From contig CABIZV010000005.1 in assembly GCA_902363335.1 (NCBI GenBank), forward strand, positions 62,001-126,000: 64,000 nucleotides of DNA, given 5' to 3'. Both the position numbers and the translations under genes were made by a program. Source of the DNA: Enterobacteriaceae bacterium (lineage in GTDB: Bacteria > Pseudomonadota > Gammaproteobacteria > Enterobacterales > Enterobacteriaceae). Positions 1 through 9,905 of this stretch are shown piece by piece; within the stretch, counting starts at the first letter, position 1, and each line of letters starts with the position of its first letter. The notes beneath the pieces are model-generated. The model saw nothing but the letters and a program-made list of their open reading frames with translations, ran no database searches and was not told where the DNA came from.

Positions 1-566
1 CGCTTGAAGCCCTGCAACGGGCGGTCACCTCCGAACAGGCATTTGTGGTGATGCCGGTGCGCACGCTGTTTGAAATGACGCTGGGCGAGACGCTGTTTCT
101 CAACGCCAAACTGCCAACCGGTAAAGAGTTTACGCCGCGTGAAATCAGCCATTTGATTGGTGAAGAGGGCAATCCGCTCAGCACGCAGGAAGTGCTGGAA
201 GGCGGCAGCGCGCTGCTACTTTCCGAAGTGGCTGAGCCGCCAGCGCAGATGGTCGAATCTCTGACCACCCTGTTTAAAACCCTGAAAACGGTGAAGCGCG
301 CGTTTCTGTGCTCCATTAAAGAGCACGCCGACGAGCAGCCAAACCTGCTGATTGGTATCGAAGCGGAAGGGGATATCGAAGAGATTATTCACGCCGCGGG
401 CAGCGTTGCCACCGACACCTTACCGGGCGATGAGCCAATAGATATCTGTCAGGTTGTAGAAGGCGAGAAGGGCATCAGCCACTTTATGCTGGCGCACATC
501 ACCCCGTTTTATGAAAAGCGCTGGGGCAGTTTCCTGCGCGACTTCAAGCAGAACCGGATTATCTAA
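1..566 (+). CDS. sseB: SseB, 3' part (serine-sensitivity enhancing protein)
   Basis: The reading frame is open from the first bases of the window, so this is the last 188 codons of a longer gene; the family protein in E. coli is about 258 residues. An internal GTG at 45 is not the start, because the frame continues upstream without a stop. The visible part ends with the typical SseB tail (HITPFYEKRW, then KQNRII). SseB of E. coli is linked to serine sensitivity and enhances sulfurtransferase-related phenotypes, but its biochemical role is poorly known. It should not be confused with the Salmonella SPI-2 translocon protein of the same name. It is convergent with sseA, with a REP-like element between them. 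Identity is from recognised sequence and the sseA neighbour. Confidence 0.9.
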   Translation, partial: LEALQRAVTSEQAFVVMPVRTLFEMTLGETLFLNAKLPTGKEFTPREISHLIGEEGNPLSTQEVLEGGSALLLSEVAEPPAQMVESLTTLFKTLKTVKRAFLCSIKEHADEQPNLLIGIEAEGDIEEIIHAAGSVATDTLPGDEPIDICQVVEGEKGISHFMLAHITPFYEKRWGSFLRDFKQNRII

Positions 567-574
567 GACGATGT

Positions 575-662
575 TTCCCCGGAGTCGGCGCTAACGCACC
601 TCGTCCGGGCTACAATTTCGCACATTTGTAGCCCGGCCAAGCGCAGCGCCGCCGGGATCACA
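575..662. repeat. REP/BIME-like palindromic element between sseB and sseA
   Basis: This 107-base gap between convergent genes holds two facing copies of a GTAGCCCGG-type palindrome: CCGGGCTAC near 607-615 and GTAGCCCGG near 630-638, with further GC-rich inverted arms outside them. The same pair of units recurs at 55.09-55.16 kb and in the array at 63.07-63.74 kb. It probably also serves as a transcription stop for both genes. Confidence 0.75.
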
Positions 663-673
663 CCGAACCTCTA

Positions 674-1519
674 TTATTGTGCAGGCTCAATTGGCAGGTC
701 ATCGCGCGCGCCCCATTCACTCCAGGAGCCGTCGTACAGGGTGACGTCGGGAGCATCAAGCGTGGCTAATGCCAGGGCGACGACCGCAGCCGTCACGCCG
801 GAACCGCAGCTGACAATAATCGGCTGGTTTAAATCCACACCCTGACGCGTAAAGATCTCCTCCAGCTCATCGGTGGTTTTCAATTCACCGTCGACCACCA
901 AATCTCCCCATGGCACATTATGCGCGCCCGGAATATGGCCGCGACGCAATCCTGGGCGAGGCTCGTCTACCTGTGCATTAAAACGTGGCGCGGGGCGGGC
1001 ATCTACGAGTTGAGCGGTTCCCTCGTGGCTGGCAAGAAGAACTTCCGTCAACGACTTAACCGACTCGGGGCTGAATTGCGCTTCAAATTCCCCTTCCCGG
1101 GTATCCGCCAGACCCTGTTCCAGCAGCAGTTCATCGCGCTGCCAGCCTGCCAGTCCACCCGCCAGAATCGACACCTTTTGGGCGCCGAAAATGCGTAGCA
1201 TCCACCACGCGCGCGGGGCTGAGAACAAATTACCTTCATCATAGATAACCAGATGCTTATCCCGGCTGACGCCCAACTCACGCATGGCGACGGCAAACGC
1301 TGCCGGGCGCGGCAACATATGCGGCAGGGGAGACGTGTGGTCACTCAGGGCTTCGATATCAAAAAATACCGCCCCCGGCAGATGCCCGGCCTTAAATTCC
1401 GCGTTCAGGTCACGGTGTTCCTGTCCCGGCGGCGCCATCCGCGCGTCAATAATTTGCACCTGCGGGTCATCAACGTGCTCAGCCAGCCAGTCGGCGGCAA
1501 CAAAAAATGAAGTGGTCAT
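674..1519 (-). CDS. sseA: 3-mercaptopyruvate sulfurtransferase
   Basis: SseA moves sulfur from 3-mercaptopyruvate to thiol acceptors or cyanide. The 281-residue protein has two rhodanese domains. The C-terminal one carries the active-site loop SCGSGVTAA, with the Cys-Gly-Ser-Gly-Val-Thr pattern that separates mercaptopyruvate sulfurtransferases from thiosulfate rhodaneses. The frame is open further upstream, but the ATG at 1519 is preferred: a good GGAGGG ribosome site precedes it and the length equals the E. coli protein. It is divergent from yfhM and convergent with sseB. Confidence 0.96.
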   Translation of the reverse strand: MTTSFFVAADWLAEHVDDPQVQIIDARMAPPGQEHRDLNAEFKAGHLPGAVFFDIEALSDHTSPLPHMLPRPAAFAVAMRELGVSRDKHLVIYDEGNLFSAPRAWWMLRIFGAQKVSILAGGLAGWQRDELLLEQGLADTREGEFEAQFSPESVKSLTEVLLASHEGTAQLVDARPAPRFNAQVDEPRPGLRRGHIPGAHNVPWGDLVVDGELKTTDELEEIFTRQGVDLNQPIIVSCGSGVTAAVVALALATLDAPDVTLYDGSWSEWGARDDLPIEPAQ

Positions 1520-1760
1520 AGTACCCTCCCATGATGAATCATAAGAAGATTGTCGGTGTTTTTGCCCATACCGACAAGCTGCCACCTTTTTATTAGCGCG
1601 TTGCTTCACCCTTTTTAACCACGGCATAAACGGCACTCGCCGCGAGAGCGACGAAAAGAGCGTGTGAAAACTGAGAATCTGCCAACTACTGGCAAAGCGC
1701 GAGTTGAGGCATAATACTGTGTTGACGACACAATCAGACTTCCCCTTCAGAGGTTACAGG

Positions 1761-4700
1761 ATGAAACCCTTTCGTTTAGCAACGCTTGCTCTCGCGCTGG
1801 CGATGACGTTCACGCTGGCTGGATGCGACAATAATAACGATGATAAGCCCGCCGTGCCCGCAACGCCGAGCAAGACGGACAGCGCTGCGCCCAAAGCGGA
1901 TCCCGCTCGGCTACAAAAACTCGCCCAGCAAAGTCAGGGCAAAACCCTCTCCTTGCTCGATGCCTCGGAAGTCCAGCTGGACGGCGCGGCCACGCTGGTA
2001 CTGACCTTCTCCATTCCGCTCGATCCTGAACAAGACTTCAGTAAAAGCGTCCATCTGGTGGATAAAAAAAGCGGCAAGGTGGATGGAGCCTGGGAACTGG
2101 CACCGAATCTGAAAGAGCTGCGCTTGCGACATCTTGAACCCAAACGTGATCTGATTGTGACCGTGGATCCCGCGTTGCTGGCGCTCAATAAAGCGACCTT
2201 CGGCACCAGCGTTGAAAAAACGCTGACCACCCGGGATATTGCCCCGAGCGTGGGCTTTGCCAGCCGCGGCTCGCTGTTGCCGGGCAAGGTGATTGAAGGA
2301 CTGCCGGTGATGGTGCAAAACGTCCCGCACGTGGACGTCAATTTCTTCCGCGTGAAGCCTGAAGCGCTGGCGTCATTTGTCAGCCAATGGGAATACCGCA
2401 GTTCGCTGAGCAACTGGGAATCAGACGAACTGTTGAAAATGGCGGACCTGGTCTATACCGGGCGCTTTGACCTCAACCCGGCACGTAACACCCGCGAAAA
2501 ATTGCTGTTACCGCTAAAAGACATTACGCCGTTACAGCAATCCGGCGTCTATATCGCCGTGATGAACCCGGCGGGGCAGTACAGCTACAGCAATGCCGCG
2601 ACCCTGTTTACCCTCAGTGACGTCGGGGTGTCGCTGCACCGTTATCATAACCAGCTGGATGTGTTTACCCAGAGCCTTGAAAATGGCGCGGCGCAGTCGG
2701 CGGTGGAGCTGACGCTCATCAATAGCAAAGGGCAAACTCTGGCGCAGGCTACCAGCGATGCGAAAGGGCATACCACTTTGCAAACGGATAAAGAAGCCGC
2801 ATTGCTGCTGGCGCGCAAAGATGGGCAGACGACGTTGCTCGATCTGAAACAGCCCGCGCTGGATCTGGCCGAGTTTGATATCGCCGGTTCGCCGGGCTAC
2901 AGCAAGCAGTTCTTTATGTTCGGCCCGCGCGATCTCTATCGTCCCGGGGAAACGGTGATTCTCAACGGCCTGCTACGCGACCGCGACGGCAAGCCGCTGG
3001 CTGAACAACCGGTGAAGCTTGAGGTTGTTAAGCCGGACGGTACGGTTATCCGCAGCGTGGTTAGCCAGCCGGTGAACGGTTTGTATCAGCTGACCTACCC
3101 GCTGGACAGCGGCGCGGCAACCGGCATGTGGCACATTCGTGCTAACACCGGCGATAACCAGCCGCAGGAATGGGACTTCCAGGTCGAAGATTTTATGCCC
3201 GAGCGGATGGCGCTGAATCTGACGCCTCAGACGACGCCGCTGGCACCGGATGCGGATGTAAAATTCGATGTGGTGGGCTACTACCTTTACGGCGCACCGG
3301 CCAACGGCAACAGCCTACAAGGGAAACTGTTCTTGCGTCCGCTGCGCGACGCGGTACCTGCGCTGCCGGGCTTCCAGTTTGGTGATATCGCCCAGGAAAA
3401 TATTTCCCGCAGCCTCGATGAAATGGACCTGAAGCTGGACGCAAAAGGCCGTGCCGAGGTTACCACCGAGAGCCAGTGGCAGGAAACCCATTCGCCGTTA
3501 CAGGTGATTCTCCAGGCGAGTCTGCTGGAGTCCGGCGGCCGACCGGTCACGCGCCGTGCGGTTCAGGCTATCTGGCCTGCCAGCGAGTTACCGGGCGTGC
3601 GTCCGCAGTTCGCCAGCAAAGCGGTCTATGACTACCGTACCGATACCACGGTCAATGAACCTATTGTCGAAGAAAACAGCCAGGCAGCGTTTGATATTGT
3701 TTACAGCAACGCGCAGGGCGAGAAAAAAGCGGTTTCAGGTTTGCAGGTCAAACTCATCCGTGAGCGCCGTGACTACTACTGGAACTGGTCGGAAGGCGAC
3801 GGTTGGCAATCTCGCTTTGATCAAAAAGATCTGGTTGAGGGAGAAGAATCGCTGGATCTGAAAGCGGATGAAACCGGGAAAGTCAGCTTCCCGGTGGAGT
3901 GGGGCGCTTATCGTCTGGAAGTTAAAGCGCCAAACGAGGCGGTCAGCAGCGTGCGTTTCTGGGCGGGTTACAGCTGGCAGGATAACAGCGACGGCACCGG
4001 GGCTGCGCGCCCTGACCGCGTGACCTTAAAACTCGATAAACCAAATTATCAGCCGGGCGACACCATCAAACTGCATGTGGCGGCACCCGCAGCCGGTAAA
4101 GGCTATGCGATGGTAGAGTCCAGCGATGGGCCGCTGTGGTGGCAGGAAATTGACGTGCCGGCACAGGGGATGGATCTCTCCATCCCGGTGGATAAAAGCT
4201 GGAACCGCCATGACCTTTATCTGAGCACGCTGGTGGTGCGTCCGGGCGATAAATCCCGCTCGGCTACGCCAAAACGGGCGGTAGGGGTGCTGCATCTGCC
4301 GCTGGGTGACGAACAGCGTCGGCTGAATATTGCGCTCGATAGCCCGCAGAAAATGCGTCCGAATCAGCCGCTGACCGTCAAAGTGAAGGTCAACCGTAAA
4401 GAGGGAGCGGCACCAAAACAGGTCAACGTTCTGCTCTCGGCGGTGGATAGCGGGGTGCTGAATATTACCGATTACACCACGCCGGATCCGTGGGAAGCCT
4501 TCTTTGGCCAGAAACGCTACGGTGCGGATATCTACGATATTTATGGTCAGGTGATTGAAGGGCAGGGGCGTTTAGCCAGTCTGCGCTTTGGTGGCGATGG
4601 CGATGAGCTTAATCGCGGAGGCAAACCGCCGGTGAACCACGTCACCATTATCGCCCAACAGGCGCAGCCGGTGGTGCTGGATGACAACGGTGAAGGCACC

Positions 4701-6707
4701 ATCACCATGCCTATCGGCGACTTTAACGGCGAGCTGCGCGTCATGGCGCAGGCGTGGACGGCACAAGACTTCGGCAGCGCGGAATCAAAAGTGATTGTCG
4801 CCGCGCCGGTTGTGGCAGAACTGAATATGCCGCGCTTTATGGCCAGCGGTGACAGCGCCCGCCTGACGCTTGATGTCACCAATCTGACCGATCAACCGCA
4901 AACCCTGAACGTGCAGATTGCGACCGATGGCCTGATTGAGCTAAAAAGCGCACAGCCCGCGCCGCTAAAACTGGATCCGGGTGTTCGGAGCACTCTGTTT
5001 GTGCCGGTAAGCGCAGGTGATGGATATGGCGATGGCAGTATTCATGTCACCGTTTCAGGCATGACTTTGCCGGGTGAAACGCTGGCAGAAATGCAAAAGT
5101 CGTGGAAAATCGGCGTCCGTCCGGCCTTCCCGGCGCAGACGGTGAATAACGGCGCAGTGCTACAGCCAGGCGAAAGCTGGAGCGTTCCGCAAAATCAAAA
5201 TGCGGCATTCTCACCGGCGACGCTGCAAGGGCAACTGCTGTTAAGCGGCAAGCCGCCGCTTAATCTGGCGCGCTATATTCGCGAGCTGAAGGCCTATCCG
5301 TACGGCTGTCTGGAGCAAACGGCGAGCGGCTTGTTCCCGCAGCTTTATACCAACGCCGAGCAGCTTAAAGCGATGGGCATCACGGGCGATACCGATGACA
5401 AACGTCGTGCGGCGGTGGATATCGGTATCTCGCGCCTGCTGCAAATGCAAAAAGATAACGGCGGTTTTGCTCTGTGGGATAAAGACGGTTCAGAAGAGTA
5501 TTGGCTGACGGCTTACGTCATGGACTTCCTGGTGCGAGCCGGGGAACAGGGTTACAGCGTTCCAACTGATGCGATTAACAAAGGCAACAACCGGATGCTG
5601 CGCTATCTGCAAGAGCCGGGATTGATGAGCGTGCGCTATACCGATGACACGGCGGCCAGCCGCTTCGCCATTCAGGCCTATGCCGGCCTGGTGCTGGCGC
5701 GCCAGCAAAAAGCGCCGTTAGGTGCGCTGCGTGAACTGTGGGAACGCCGGGCGCAGGCGCAGTCAGGATTGCCGCTGATGCAGTTGGGGATTGCGTTAAA
5801 AGCGATGGGCGATGCCCCGCGCAGCGAGCAAGCGCTTCAGCTGGCGCTGACTACGAAGCGTGCAAACCAAACGCGCTGGCTGGCGGACTACGGAAGCGAT
5901 CTGCGTGACCATGCGCTGATGCTGTCGCTGCTGGAAGAAAACAAACTGCTGCCAGATGTGCAGAATTCGTTGCTGCAAACGCTCTCCGAAGAAGCCTTTG
6001 GCGAACGCTGGCTGTCAACGCAGGAAAATAATGCGCTGTTCCTCGCCGCGAAAAGCGTTCTCAGTCTGCCGGGTAACTGGACGGCGCAGACCACGCTTGC
6101 AAGCCAGCCATTGCAGGGTGATAAAGCCCTGACGCGAAATCTGGACGGTGAACAACTTGCGGCATTAAACGTGACCAATACGGGTGAACACCCGCTGTGG
6201 CTGCGTCTGGACAGCAGCGGTTATCCTGCAAATGCCCCGGCAGCAACCAGCAACGTACTGCAAATTGAACGGCAGTTCCTGGGCACCGATGGCGAAACTA
6301 AATCGCTCTCGTCACTGCGCAGCGGTGAGCTGGTACTGGTGAAGCTGGACATAAAAGCCAGCCAGAACGTGCCGGATGCGCTGGTGGTGGATATGCTGCC
6401 CGCCGGACTGGAGCTTGAAAACCAGAATCTGGCGAACAGCAGCGCCAATCTGCAAGACAACGGCGGTGAAGTGCAGGAGTGGCTTAACCAAATGCAGCAG
6501 GCGGATATTCAGCACATGGAGTTCCGTGACGATCGCTTTGTCGCTGCGGTGGCATTGAACGCCAACCAACCGGTGACGCTGGTGTATCTGGCGCGTGCGG
6601 TGATGCCGGGCGCCTACCAGGTGCCGCCGGCACAGGTTGAATCAATGTATGTACCGAGCTGGCGAGCAACGAGTGCGTCGGGCGAAATGCTGATTGTTGT
6701 TCCTTAA
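1761..6707 (+). CDS. yfhM: Bacterial alpha-2-macroglobulin, lipoprotein
   Basis: This is a 1648-residue periplasmic protease trap anchored by a lipid. The chosen ATG opens a lipoprotein signal with lipobox LAGC (Cys22). An Asp follows the cysteine, which in enterobacteria favours retention in the inner membrane. The in-frame start 57 bases upstream would bury the signal peptide and is rejected. The thioester motif YGCLEQ is present (Cys1183, Gln1186), so it belongs to the thioester-containing class that covalently traps proteases attacking the cell. It is followed directly by pbpC, a pairing seen widely in bacteria: the trap is thought to guard the periplasm while PBP1C repairs damaged wall. 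The protein is near the E. coli length of about 1653 residues. No frameshift or truncation was seen. Confidence 0.96.
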   Translation: MKPFRLATLALALAMTFTLAGCDNNNDDKPAVPATPSKTDSAAPKADPARLQKLAQQSQGKTLSLLDASEVQLDGAATLVLTFSIPLDPEQDFSKSVHLVDKKSGKVDGAWELAPNLKELRLRHLEPKRDLIVTVDPALLALNKATFGTSVEKTLTTRDIAPSVGFASRGSLLPGKVIEGLPVMVQNVPHVDVNFFRVKPEALASFVSQWEYRSSLSNWESDELLKMADLVYTGRFDLNPARNTREKLLLPLKDITPLQQSGVYIAVMNPAGQYSYSNAATLFTLSDVGVSLHRYHNQLDVFTQSLENGAAQSAVELTLINSKGQTLAQATSDAKGHTTLQTDKEAALLLARKDGQTTLLDLKQPALDLAEFDIAGSPGYSKQFFMFGPRDLYRPGETVILNGLLRDRDGKPLAEQPVKLEVVKPDGTVIRSVVSQPVNGLYQLTYPLDSGAATGMWHIRANTGDNQPQEWDFQVEDFMPERMALNLTPQTTPLAPDADVKFDVVGYYLYGAPANGNSLQGKLFLRPLRDAVPALPGFQFGDIAQENISRSLDEMDLKLDAKGRAEVTTESQWQETHSPLQVILQASLLESGGRPVTRRAVQAIWPASELPGVRPQFASKAVYDYRTDTTVNEPIVEENSQAAFDIVYSNAQGEKKAVSGLQVKLIRERRDYYWNWSEGDGWQSRFDQKDLVEGEESLDLKADETGKVSFPVEWGAYRLEVKAPNEAVSSVRFWAGYSWQDNSDGTGAARPDRVTLKLDKPNYQPGDTIKLHVAAPAAGKGYAMVESSDGPLWWQEIDVPAQGMDLSIPVDKSWNRHDLYLSTLVVRPGDKSRSATPKRAVGVLHLPLGDEQRRLNIALDSPQKMRPNQPLTVKVKVNRKEGAAPKQVNVLLSAVDSGVLNITDYTTPDPWEAFFGQKRYGADIYDIYGQVIEGQGRLASLRFGGDGDELNRGGKPPVNHVTIIAQQAQPVVLDDNGEGTITMPIGDFNGELRVMAQAWTAQDFGSAESKVIVAAPVVAELNMPRFMASGDSARLTLDVTNLTDQPQTLNVQIATDGLIELKSAQPAPLKLDPGVRSTLFVPVSAGDGYGDGSIHVTVSGMTLPGETLAEMQKSWKIGVRPAFPAQTVNNGAVLQPGESWSVPQNQNAAFSPATLQGQLLLSGKPPLNLARYIRELKAYPYGCLEQTASGLFPQLYTNAEQLKAMGITGDTDDKRRAAVDIGISRLLQMQKDNGGFALWDKDGSEEYWLTAYVMDFLVRAGEQGYSVPTDAINKGNNRMLRYLQEPGLMSVRYTDDTAASRFAIQAYAGLVLARQQKAPLGALRELWERRAQAQSGLPLMQLGIALKAMGDAPRSEQALQLALTTKRANQTRWLADYGSDLRDHALMLSLLEENKLLPDVQNSLLQTLSEEAFGERWLSTQENNALFLAAKSVLSLPGNWTAQTTLASQPLQGDKALTRNLDGEQLAALNVTNTGEHPLWLRLDSSGYPANAPAATSNVLQIERQFLGTDGETKSLSSLRSGELVLVKLDIKASQNVPDALVVDMLPAGLELENQNLANSSANLQDNGGEVQEWLNQMQQADIQHMEFRDDRFVAAVALNANQPVTLVYLARAVMPGAYQVPPAQVESMYVPSWRATSASGEMLIVVP

Positions 6708-6708
6708 G

Positions 6709-9027
6709 ATGCATTTTTGCAGGCGAATACGCCCCTGCTGGCGCTGGCTGGTCGGGGCTATTGTTATTCTGTTTGCGGGTATTGTGCTGGCCGATAGGCT
6801 CTGGCCACTACCCCTGCATGAAGTCACCCCCGCACGCGTGGTGGTGGCGCAAGACGGTAGCCCGCTGTGGCGTTTTGCCGATGCTGATGGAATATGGCGC
6901 TATCCAGTGACTATTGAAGAGGTATCACCACGTTACCTTGAAGCGCTGATCCACTATGAAGACCGCTGGTTCTGGGATCACCCCGGGGTTAACCCATTTG
7001 CTATCGCCCGCGCTGCCTGGCAGGATTTAACCGCCGGTCGCGTAGTGTCGGGCGGCAGTACGCTCACTATGCAGGTGGCACGCCTGCTGGACCCGCACTC
7101 CCGTACTTTCGCAGGTAAAGTGCGCCAGCTTTGGCGCGCTTTCCAGCTGGAATGGCATCTTTCTAAACGCGACATCCTCACCCTCTATCTCAACCGAGCA
7201 CCGTTTGGCGGCACATTGCAGGGTATCGGCGCTGCAAGCTGGGCCTATCTTGGCAAGCCTCCGGCACAGCTGAGCTATGCCGATGCGGCTTTGCTGGCGG
7301 TATTACCCCAGGCCCCTAGTCGTTTACGGCCCGACCGCTGGCCTGCCAGGGCGCAGGCGGCACGTAACAAAGTGCTCGATCGGATGCTGACCCAGCATGT
7401 CTGGCCGGCGGGTGCGGTAAAAGAGGCGAAAGAGGAAGCGGTGTGGCTGTTTCCGCGTCAGATGCCGCAGCTGGCACCGCTGTTCTCACGACAGATGCTG
7501 GCGCGCAGCAAGGATGAGAAAATCGTGACCACGCTGGATGCCGGGTTGCAGCGCCAGCTTGAAGATCTGGCAATGAACTGGAAATCACGGCTGCCGCCGC
7601 GAACCTCGCTGGCGATGGTGGTGGTCGACAATCGCGATATGAAGGTACGTGGATGGGTAGGATCGGTGGATATCACCGACGATAGCCGATTTGGTCATGT
7701 CGATATGGTGACCGCTATTCGCTCACCGGGCTCGGTATTAAAACCGTTCCTGTACGGTATGGCGCTGGATAGCGCGTTAATTCATCCGGCATCGCTCCTG
7801 CAGGACGTACCGCGCCGCGTAGGTGATTATCGTCCCGGCAACTTTGACAGCGGTTTTCACGGGCCGGTGAGCATGAGTGAAGCGCTGGTACGCTCGCTGA
7901 ATCTACCGGCAGTACAGGTGCTGGATGCTTATGGGCCAAAACAATTTGCCGCTCGCCTGCGCAATGCAGGATTGCCGCTGATTCTACCGGCCGGCGCGGA
8001 GCCTAATTTGTCTCTGATTCTGGGCGGCGCAGGCGCGCGTCTGGCCGATATTACCGCCGCTTATAGCGCATTGGCGCGTCACGGTAAAGTCGGGAAACTT
8101 CGCATGCTGGCAAGCGATCCTCTGATTGAAAGACCACTGCTTTCGCCGGGTTCAGCATGGATTATCCGTCGCATTCTGGCGGGAGAAGCCCAGCCGCTGC
8201 CGGATGCCGTATTGTCTCAGGTGGTGCCGCTGGCATGGAAAACGGGCACCAGCTATGGCTACCGCGATGCCCTGGCGATGGGCGTTAACGCCCGTTACAG
8301 CATCGGTATTTGGGTGGGCCGCCCCGACGGCACGCCGGTGGCCGGGCAGTTTGGTTTTGCCAGCGCGATACCGCTTTTAAATCAGGTCAATAACCTGCTG
8401 CTCTCAAGGAACACGCGTCAGCAAGAAGACCGCGATCCGCGTCCTGTCTCGGTGAGTCGTGCCGAGATTTGCTGGCCTGGCGGTCAACCTTTGGCCGCAG
8501 GTGACAGCAACTGCCGTCGTCGACTGGCAACCTGGGTGCTGGATAATACGCTGCCGCCCACTCTGCTGTTGCCGGAGCAAGAAGGTATGCGAGGGATCCG
8601 CTTCCCGATTTGGCTTGATAACGCCGGAAAGCGCGTAGCCGCAGATTGCCCGGATGCCCGTGAAGCGATGATTGACGTTTGGCCGCTGCCGCTTGAACCA
8701 TGGCTTCCTACGGGCGAGCGCCGGTCAGCGCGTTTACCCGCGGTCTCGGCGATTTGTCCCCCAAGACAGTTCCAGAATACTGCGCCTTTAATGATTTCAG
8801 GTATTCGCGATAATGCCGTTATCCGGCGACTGCCGGGGGAATCTGGCGCGACGATCGTACTTCAGGCCAACGGAGGCGATGGCCGACGCTGGTGGTTCCT
8901 GAACGGCGAGCCGCAAAACGGTGCAGGAGAGAATTTGACGTTGAAGTTAGATAAACCGGGCGTTTACCAACTGGTGGTAATGGATGATGCTGGGCAGACG
9001 GCGGTGGTTAATTTTGCGTTGCAATGA
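6709..9027 (+). CDS. pbpC: Penicillin-binding protein 1C
   Basis: This is a bifunctional class A-type peptidoglycan synthase of about 772 residues. An N-terminal membrane segment (about residues 10-28) is followed by a GT51 glycosyltransferase domain with the EDRWFW motif. The transpeptidase-type domain carries SPGSVLKP (Ser-x-x-Lys), SLN and KTGTSYGYRD. A C-terminal BiPBP_C-type domain ends the protein. The ATG at 6709 lies one base after the yfhM stop; a TTG at 6694 overlapping yfhM is a less likely start. The tight junction shows co-transcription with yfhM. Known work on E. coli PBP1C indicates it binds beta-lactams poorly and is dispensable in culture. Confidence 0.95.
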   Translation: MHFCRRIRPCWRWLVGAIVILFAGIVLADRLWPLPLHEVTPARVVVAQDGSPLWRFADADGIWRYPVTIEEVSPRYLEALIHYEDRWFWDHPGVNPFAIARAAWQDLTAGRVVSGGSTLTMQVARLLDPHSRTFAGKVRQLWRAFQLEWHLSKRDILTLYLNRAPFGGTLQGIGAASWAYLGKPPAQLSYADAALLAVLPQAPSRLRPDRWPARAQAARNKVLDRMLTQHVWPAGAVKEAKEEAVWLFPRQMPQLAPLFSRQMLARSKDEKIVTTLDAGLQRQLEDLAMNWKSRLPPRTSLAMVVVDNRDMKVRGWVGSVDITDDSRFGHVDMVTAIRSPGSVLKPFLYGMALDSALIHPASLLQDVPRRVGDYRPGNFDSGFHGPVSMSEALVRSLNLPAVQVLDAYGPKQFAARLRNAGLPLILPAGAEPNLSLILGGAGARLADITAAYSALARHGKVGKLRMLASDPLIERPLLSPGSAWIIRRILAGEAQPLPDAVLSQVVPLAWKTGTSYGYRDALAMGVNARYSIGIWVGRPDGTPVAGQFGFASAIPLLNQVNNLLLSRNTRQQEDRDPRPVSVSRAEICWPGGQPLAAGDSNCRRRLATWVLDNTLPPTLLLPEQEGMRGIRFPIWLDNAGKRVAADCPDAREAMIDVWPLPLEPWLPTGERRSARLPAVSAICPPRQFQNTAPLMISGIRDNAVIRRLPGESGATIVLQANGGDGRRWWFLNGEPQNGAGENLTLKLDKPGVYQLVVMDDAGQTAVVNFALQ

Positions 9028-9301
9028 GCAGGTTTTTCCGATGATCGCTCCTACTGGATACGATGAATGTTGGACGGGTAAGCGTAGCGCCACCCGGCAA
9101 AAGACAGTGCACGGGGTTTAAACTGATTTGTTACATATTGTGTTGCTTAAAAGTGTCTTATTTTAAAGAAATGTTACCTTTATCCATAGGCAACGGCGCT
9201 ATCGGTCATTATAATCCGCGCCAGGTCATACAACTTTACTATCTGTATGCTCAACACCTGTAAGCACGACAACAGAATAAATTTTATTATTAGAGGTAAT
9301 C
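9028..9301. other. pbpC-ndk intergenic region with REP and ndk promoter zone
   Basis: This 274-base gap contains a REP-like palindrome at about 9074-9099 (ACGGGTAAGCG facing CGCCACCCGG). An AT-rich stretch from about 9125 to 9300 probably holds the ndk promoter. I could not assign a single convincing -35/-10 pair. Confidence 0.6.
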
Positions 9302-9733
9302 ATGGCAATTGAACGTACTTTTTCCATCATCAAGCCAAACGCGGTGGCAAAAAACGTTATTGGTAGCATCTTTGCTCGCTTTGAAGCAGCAGGGTTCAAA
9401 ATCGTCGGCACCAAAATGCTGCACCTGACCGTTGAACAGGCTCGTGGTTTCTACGCTGAGCACGATGGTCGTCCATTCTTCGACGGTCTGGTTGAGTTCA
9501 TGACCTCAGGCCCAATCGTGGTTTCCGTACTGGAAGGCGAAAACGCCGTTCAGCGTCACCGCGACCTGCTGGGCGCAACCAACCCAGAAAACGCGCTGGC
9601 AGGCACTCTGCGTGCTGATTATGCGGATAGCTTCACCGAAAACGGCACCCATGGCTCTGATTCCGTTGAATCTGCTGCCCGTGAAATCGCCTTCTTCTTC
9701 GCTGAAGGTGAAGTGTGCCCACGTACCCGCTAA
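9302..9733 (+). CDS. ndk: Nucleoside diphosphate kinase
   Basis: Ndk transfers the gamma phosphate between nucleoside triphosphates and diphosphates through a phosphohistidine, balancing NTP and dNTP pools in the cytoplasm. The 143-residue protein is full length. It shows the N-terminal ERTFSIIKPNAV signature and the catalytic histidine His117 in NGTHGSDS. An AGAGG ribosome site sits just before the ATG. The gene appears monocistronic, with its own upstream AT-rich promoter zone and a terminator-like hairpin downstream. Confidence 0.98.
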   Translation: MAIERTFSIIKPNAVAKNVIGSIFARFEAAGFKIVGTKMLHLTVEQARGFYAEHDGRPFFDGLVEFMTSGPIVVSVLEGENAVQRHRDLLGATNPENALAGTLRADYADSFTENGTHGSDSVESAAREIAFFFAEGEVCPRTR

Positions 9734-9806
9734 GGGCACGTTTACACTTTATTTAATGAATGCCGCGTGCAGACGTGGCATTCATGCGCCAGAATTTGTA
9801 CAATGC

Positions 9807-9851
9807 AGCGCCCCCGGACGAGCAGACCGCTTTCCTGGGGCGCTTCTTTTT
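9807..9851 (+). terminator. Rho-independent terminator candidate after ndk
   Basis: AGCGCCCC (9807-9814) pairs with GGGGCGCT (9837-9844) and is followed by TCTTTTT. The 22-base loop is long, so strength is uncertain. A further inverted repeat (ATGAATGCC facing GGCATTCAT, 9756-9785) lies upstream without a T tract. Confidence 0.55.
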
Positions 9852-9905
9852 ATCAATCCACCCTCCAGGGGCCATAACGTGTAACAACGAGGCCGGAATA
9901 AAAAA

